This document shows, in pieces, positions 6,556 through 9,441 of a stretch of DNA of 9,441 nucleotides. The notes beneath the pieces were generated by a model that was given only the letters and a program-made list of their open reading frames with translations, did no database searches and was not told the DNA's origin. Every line of letters starts with the position of its first letter. Positions within the stretch are counted from its first letter, which is position 1. The position numbers and the translations under genes are program-made. This DNA is from Gammaproteobacteria bacterium (GTDB lineage Bacteria; Pseudomonadota; Gammaproteobacteria; Pseudomonadales; Azotimanducaceae), in contig PBAA01000021.1 in NCBI GenBank assembly GCA_002715785.1, forward strand, positions 14,216-23,656, in the 5' to 3' direction.

Positions 6556-7938
6556 TCACCCGGCCAGTGTCTTGGCTTTTTCCCTTGCGTCTTCAACCGT
6601 ACCAACCATATTGAATGCCTGTTCCGGCAGATCGTCGGCCTCACCGTCGAGAATGGCCTTGAAACTGCGCACTGTGTCTTCTCTCGAAACATAAGCACCG
6701 GGATTACCCGTAAACTGCTCAGCGACGAAAAATGCCTGCGAAAAGAATTGCTGCATTTTGCGAGCTCTATAAACCAATGCTTTATCTTCCTCCGAGAGTT
6801 CATCCATTCCGAGGATGGCGATGATGTCTTTAAGCTCCTGATATCGTTGTAAAACTTGTTGGGTGCGCTGTGCCGTCTCGTAATGTTCGACGCCAACCAC
6901 ATTTGGATCCAGCTGCCGCGAACTGGAATCAAGGGGATCAACCGCTGGGTAGATCCCTAAGTCTGTGATCGCACGCGAGAGGGTAACCGTCGAGTCGAGG
7001 TGTGCAAAGGTAGTGGCCGGCGAAGGGTCCGTTAGATCATCCGCCGGAACGTATATCGCTTGCACCGATGTGATCGATCCCGATCTTGTGGTGGTAATTC
7101 GCTCTTGTAGAACCCCCATTTCCTCGGCAAGTGTTGGTTGATAACCCACTGCAGATGGCATTCTTCCTAGAAGAGCCGACACTTCCGTTCCCGCCAACGT
7201 GTATCGATATATATTGTCGACAAAGAGCAACACATCACGGCCCTCATCCCGAAACTGCTCGGCCAAAGTCAGCCCTGTTAGACCGACTCTTAGCCGATTA
7301 CCAGGCGGTTCATTCATTTGACCGAACACCAACGAAATTTTATCTAGTACGCCCGCCTCTTCCATTTCGTAATAAAAATCATTGCCCTCGCGAGTCCGCT
7401 CACCAACCCCGGCAAACACCGACAAGCCCGAGTGCTCTACCGCAATATTGCGAATAAGCTCAAGCATCGTGATGGTTTTACCCACCCCTGCTCCCCCGAA
7501 TAGCCCTACCTTGCCTCCGCGTGCAAACGGGCAGATAAGATCGATCACCTTGATACCCGTTTCCAGTAACTCGTTTCCGCCCATCTGATCTTCGTATGCG
7601 GGTGCTGGCCTATGAATTGGCTTTGATTCGCGCGCGTTGATCGCACCTTTTTCATCAATCGCATTGCCGAGCACGTCCATAATCCGTCCCAGCGTTTCTT
7701 CTCCGACCGGCACAGAAATAGGTTGGCCCGTATTCGCAACCTCCAGGCCCCTCGACAACCCCTCCGAGGTTCCCATGGCGATCGCGCGGACTACGCCATC
7801 GCCCAATTGCTGCTGCACCTCTAGGGTCAGCCCCGTCGAGCCTACGGTCAGCGCGTCGTAAACGCTTGGCACTTCATCTCGACTAAACTCCACGTCAATG
7901 ACGGCACCAATGACCTGAACGATTTGACCGCTACTCAT
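6556..7938 (-). CDS. atpD: F1Fo ATP synthase subunit beta
   Basis: Catalytic beta subunit of F1, where ADP and phosphate are joined. The N-terminal beta-barrel begins GQIVQVIGAVIDVEF. The nucleotide domain has Walker A GGAGVGKT (148-155, Lys154), the catalytic GER with Glu180 (179-181), Walker B LLFVDN with Asp241, and the beta-signature PPGNR (211-215) plus PADDLTDPSPATTFAHLD near 298-315. The C-terminal helical domain carries DELSEED (379-385), the lever contacting gamma. Length is 460 aa, equal to E. coli. I start at the ATG at 7938 because it follows a strong ribosome site (GAGGAAGG) and gives the family-typical N-terminus; an in-frame ATG at 7983 would add 15 unlikely residues. It lies 70 nt after atpG and 3 nt before atpC. 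Confidence 0.98.
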   Translation of the reverse strand: MSSGQIVQVIGAVIDVEFSRDEVPSVYDALTVGSTGLTLEVQQQLGDGVVRAIAMGTSEGLSRGLEVANTGQPISVPVGEETLGRIMDVLGNAIDEKGAINARESKPIHRPAPAYEDQMGGNELLETGIKVIDLICPFARGGKVGLFGGAGVGKTITMLELIRNIAVEHSGLSVFAGVGERTREGNDFYYEMEEAGVLDKISLVFGQMNEPPGNRLRVGLTGLTLAEQFRDEGRDVLLFVDNIYRYTLAGTEVSALLGRMPSAVGYQPTLAEEMGVLQERITTTRSGSITSVQAIYVPADDLTDPSPATTFAHLDSTVTLSRAITDLGIYPAVDPLDSSSRQLDPNVVGVEHYETAQRTQQVLQRYQELKDIIAILGMDELSEEDKALVYRARKMQQFFSQAFFVAEQFTGNPGAYVSREDTVRSFKAILDGEADDLPEQAFNMVGTVEDAREKAKTLAG

Positions 7939-7940
7939 AG

Positions 7941-7948
7941 CCTTCCTC
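7941..7948 (-). promoter_or_regulatory. Strong ribosome binding site of atpD
   Basis: GAGGAAGG on the minus strand, with its GAGG core 6 nt before the ATG at 7938, is the best Shine-Dalgarno match in the window. It settles the atpD start against the upstream in-frame ATG at 7983, which has no such site. A strong site suits the need for three beta subunits per single gamma. Confidence 0.75.
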
Positions 7949-8008
7949 TTTTGCTGATCACGCCGATACTCCTGCCCATGCATCTAATTGATTGTTCGTT
8001 ATGGTCCA

Positions 8009-8869
8009 TCAAACTGCCGCCGCGCCGCCGACAATCTCCGCAATTTCCTGCGTTATCGCGCTTTGGCGGGCGTTGTTGTATATCAAATTGAGTTCTTCGA
8101 TCACCGTTTCGGCATTTTCTGTCGCGTTTTTCATCGCGATCATCCGTGCTGCTTGTTCACACGCACCATTCTCAACGACCGCCTGGTAGACCTGGGATTC
8201 CACGTAGCGACGCACTAATCCTTCAACCAATTCGCGCGCATCCGGCTCATATATGTAGTCCCAAGTGCGCCCTTTCGAGTCATCATCCGACGGCTCCAAC
8301 GGCAGAAGTTGATTAAACGTGGGGCTTTGGGTCATCGTATTAACAAACTCGTTCGAAAGAATATCCAATCGATCGATCTGTCCATCCTCAAAAGCATCTA
8401 ACATAACTTTCACGCCACCGAGCAGCGTTTCTAGTTCGGGCGTCTCGCCTACCTCATTGATCGCGGCGACCACATTACCTCCGACCGACCGAAAAAAGGC
8501 CGCGGCCTTTTTTCCGACCAATGAGAGATCGAACTCAATGCCATTGGTTTGCTGTTCTTGCATCTGCCGAACCAGCGTTCTAAGCAGATTCGCGTTGAGG
8601 CCCCCGCACTGTCCCTTGTCGGAGGTGACAACGATGTAACCAACACGTTTGATTGGTCGTGTCTGCATAAAGACGTGTTTGTATTCAGGGTTCGCATTAG
8701 CAAGATGCGCGATGACATCGCGGATTCGATGGGCATACGGCCGCGCTTCATTCATTCGATCCTGGGTCCTTCGCATCTTGCTCGCCGCGACCATTTGCAT
8801 CGCGCGCGTCACCTTTTGCGTATTTTCAACGCTTCCGATCTTCTTCTTGATTTCTCTACCGACCGCCAT
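8009..8869 (-). CDS. atpG: F1Fo ATP synthase subunit gamma
   Basis: Gamma subunit, the rotating central shaft of F1. The N-terminal helix has the conserved GREIKKKIGSVENTQKVT and AMQMVAASKMRR segments (4-34). The middle Rossmann-like part carries VTSDKGQCGGLN (81-92) and LVGKKAAAFFRSVGGNV (117-133). The C-terminal helix ends ITQEIAEIVGGAAAV, nearly identical to E. coli. Length is 286 aa against 287. The ATG is 2 nt after the atpA TAA, with GGTG as a modest ribosome site inside the atpA end, so translation is probably coupled to atpA. Codons 119-127 contain an exact 24-bp palindrome shaped like an intrinsic terminator. The reading frame is intact throughout. Confidence 0.98.
   Translation of the reverse strand: MAVGREIKKKIGSVENTQKVTRAMQMVAASKMRRTQDRMNEARPYAHRIRDVIAHLANANPEYKHVFMQTRPIKRVGYIVVTSDKGQCGGLNANLLRTLVRQMQEQQTNGIEFDLSLVGKKAAAFFRSVGGNVVAAINEVGETPELETLLGGVKVMLDAFEDGQIDRLDILSNEFVNTMTQSPTFNQLLPLEPSDDDSKGRTWDYIYEPDARELVEGLVRRYVESQVYQAVVENGACEQAARMIAMKNATENAETVIEELNLIYNNARQSAITQEIAEIVGGAAAV
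8491..8514. repeat. Perfect 24-bp palindrome inside atpG, shaped like a bidirectional terminator
   Basis: Each half is GAAAAAAGGCCG followed by its exact reverse complement, with no mismatch. As RNA it can form a 10-bp stem (G, six A, GGC against GCC, six U, C) closed by a CGCG loop. This is the A-tract/GC-core/U-tract shape of an intrinsic terminator, and it reads the same on both strands. It lies in codons 119-127 of atpG (Gly-Lys-Lys-Ala-Ala-Ala-Phe-Phe-Arg). The GC core of the closed hairpin is only 3 bp, so termination efficiency may be low. The symmetry is certain; any function is inference. Confidence 0.9.
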
Positions 8870-8871
8870 CG

Positions 8872-9441
8872 TTAATCACCGTAGCTGTGAGTCGATTTAA
8901 ATGTCTCGATCGCCGTCTTCATGTAGTCCACAACGTCGTCGGAATACTCGCCGGTCTCGGTAATCGTGTTCATCCACTCCCCATGTTCTGAGTTCATGTA
9001 CAGAAGCAAATCTTGTTCAAAGTCGAGCACGCGATCGACGGGTACGTCTTCAAGGAACCCCTCGCTCGCCGCATAAAGAACAAGTCCCATCTCGGATACG
9101 GTCATGGGCGAAAACTGCGGTTGTTTCATCAGCTCTTCGACTCTTTCGCCATGCTCTAACTGGCGCCGGGTCGCCTCATCAAGGTCCGACGCAAACTGCG
9201 AAAAGGCGGCTAGTTCTCGGTACTGCGCCAGCGCGAGTTTGATACCACCAGAGATTTTCTTGATGAAGGGTACCTGCGCCGAACCGCCCACTCGAGAAAC
9301 CGAAATGCCTGGGCTCATCGCCGGCCGGGTGCCAGCATTGAATCGATCCAGCTCAAGGAATATTTGACCATCTGTAATCGAAATGACGTTGGTCGGTACG
9401 AAGGCGGAGACGTCCCCCGCCTGGGTCTCAATGATTGGAAG
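8872..9441 (-). CDS. atpA: F1Fo ATP synthase subunit alpha (C-terminal 189 residues, cut by window end)
   Basis: C-terminal part of the regulatory, non-catalytic nucleotide-binding alpha subunit of F1. The visible part begins LPIIETQAGDVSAFVPT at the window edge and continues in frame through NVISITDGQIFLE and NAGTRPAMSPGISVSRVGG. The Arg of SVSRVGG is the arginine finger reaching the beta catalytic site (E. coli alpha Arg376). ALAQYRELAAFSQFASDLD and the C-terminal helical domain follow, ending THSYGD. About 320-335 N-terminal residues lie beyond the window. The Met at 9318 is internal and not the start. The gene ends 2 nt before the atpG ATG. Confidence 0.97.
   Translation of the reverse strand, partial: LPIIETQAGDVSAFVPTNVISITDGQIFLELDRFNAGTRPAMSPGISVSRVGGSAQVPFIKKISGGIKLALAQYRELAAFSQFASDLDEATRRQLEHGERVEELMKQPQFSPMTVSEMGLVLYAASEGFLEDVPVDRVLDFEQDLLLYMNSEHGEWMNTITETGEYSDDVVDYMKTAIETFKSTHSYGD

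Noticed and set aside
6190..6852. 220-codon plus-strand open frame opposite atpC and atpD
   Set aside because: It lies wholly antisense to two strongly supported ATP synthase genes, and its translation shows no recognisable motif. It is best explained as a shadow of the coding strand.
6423..6941. 172-codon minus-strand open frame overlapping atpD and atpC out of frame
   Set aside because: It overlaps the ends of two certain genes in another frame and shows no motif; chance open frame.
7939..7983. 15-residue N-terminal extension of AtpD from an in-frame ATG at 7983
   Set aside because: The ATG at 7938 has a strong GAGGAAGG ribosome site and gives the standard 460-residue beta subunit. The extension is polar, has no family counterpart, and its ATG lacks a Shine-Dalgarno.
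9316..9318. Met at 9318 as the start of a separate 148-residue protein
   Set aside because: The frame stays open to the window edge, and the upstream residues are unmistakable ATP synthase alpha sequence, so this Met is internal.

Overview
This window reads as ordinary chromosomal housekeeping DNA from a gammaproteobacterium. Every real gene lies on the minus strand. Read in the direction of transcription (high to low coordinates), the order is: C-terminal part of atpA, atpG, atpD, atpC, glmU, glmS, uvrD, and the first 182 codons of a TRAP-transporter solute-binding lipoprotein cut by the window start. The F1 block followed by glmU-glmS is a classic gammaproteobacterial layout. The proteins match Escherichia coli counterparts almost residue for residue in motifs and lengths (AtpD 460 aa, AtpG 286, AtpC 140, GlmU 453, GlmS 612, UvrD 732). 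The species cannot be fixed. A TRAP-type uptake system suggests, but does not prove, a marine or other aquatic lineage.

Layout: (a) 9441-6130, end of the F1Fo ATP synthase operon, encoding alpha (partial), gamma, beta and epsilon, with gaps of 2, 70 and 3 nt. (b) 6129-6040, a 90-nt spacer holding a perfect TATAAT, an upstream inverted repeat and a possible three-way-junction fold; this looks like the glmU promoter region. (c) 6039-2821, glmU and glmS, 18 nt apart, covering three enzymatic activities on the route from fructose-6-phosphate to UDP-GlcNAc. (d) 2820-2750, a 71-nt spacer without a convincing promoter or terminator. (e) 2749-551, uvrD with a TTG start. (f) 548-1, a GTG-started TRAP solute-binding lipoprotein 2 nt after the uvrD stop.

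Functionally, the window joins energy production, cell-envelope precursor synthesis, DNA repair and the start of a solute-uptake system. I found no mobile element, CRISPR array, RNA gene or defence gene, and nothing that amounts to a new system. The most unusual direct observation is a perfect 24-bp palindrome inside atpG that has the form of a bidirectional intrinsic terminator. Next are the promoter/operator-like arrangement before glmU and the tight coupling of uvrD to a TRAP lipoprotein gene.
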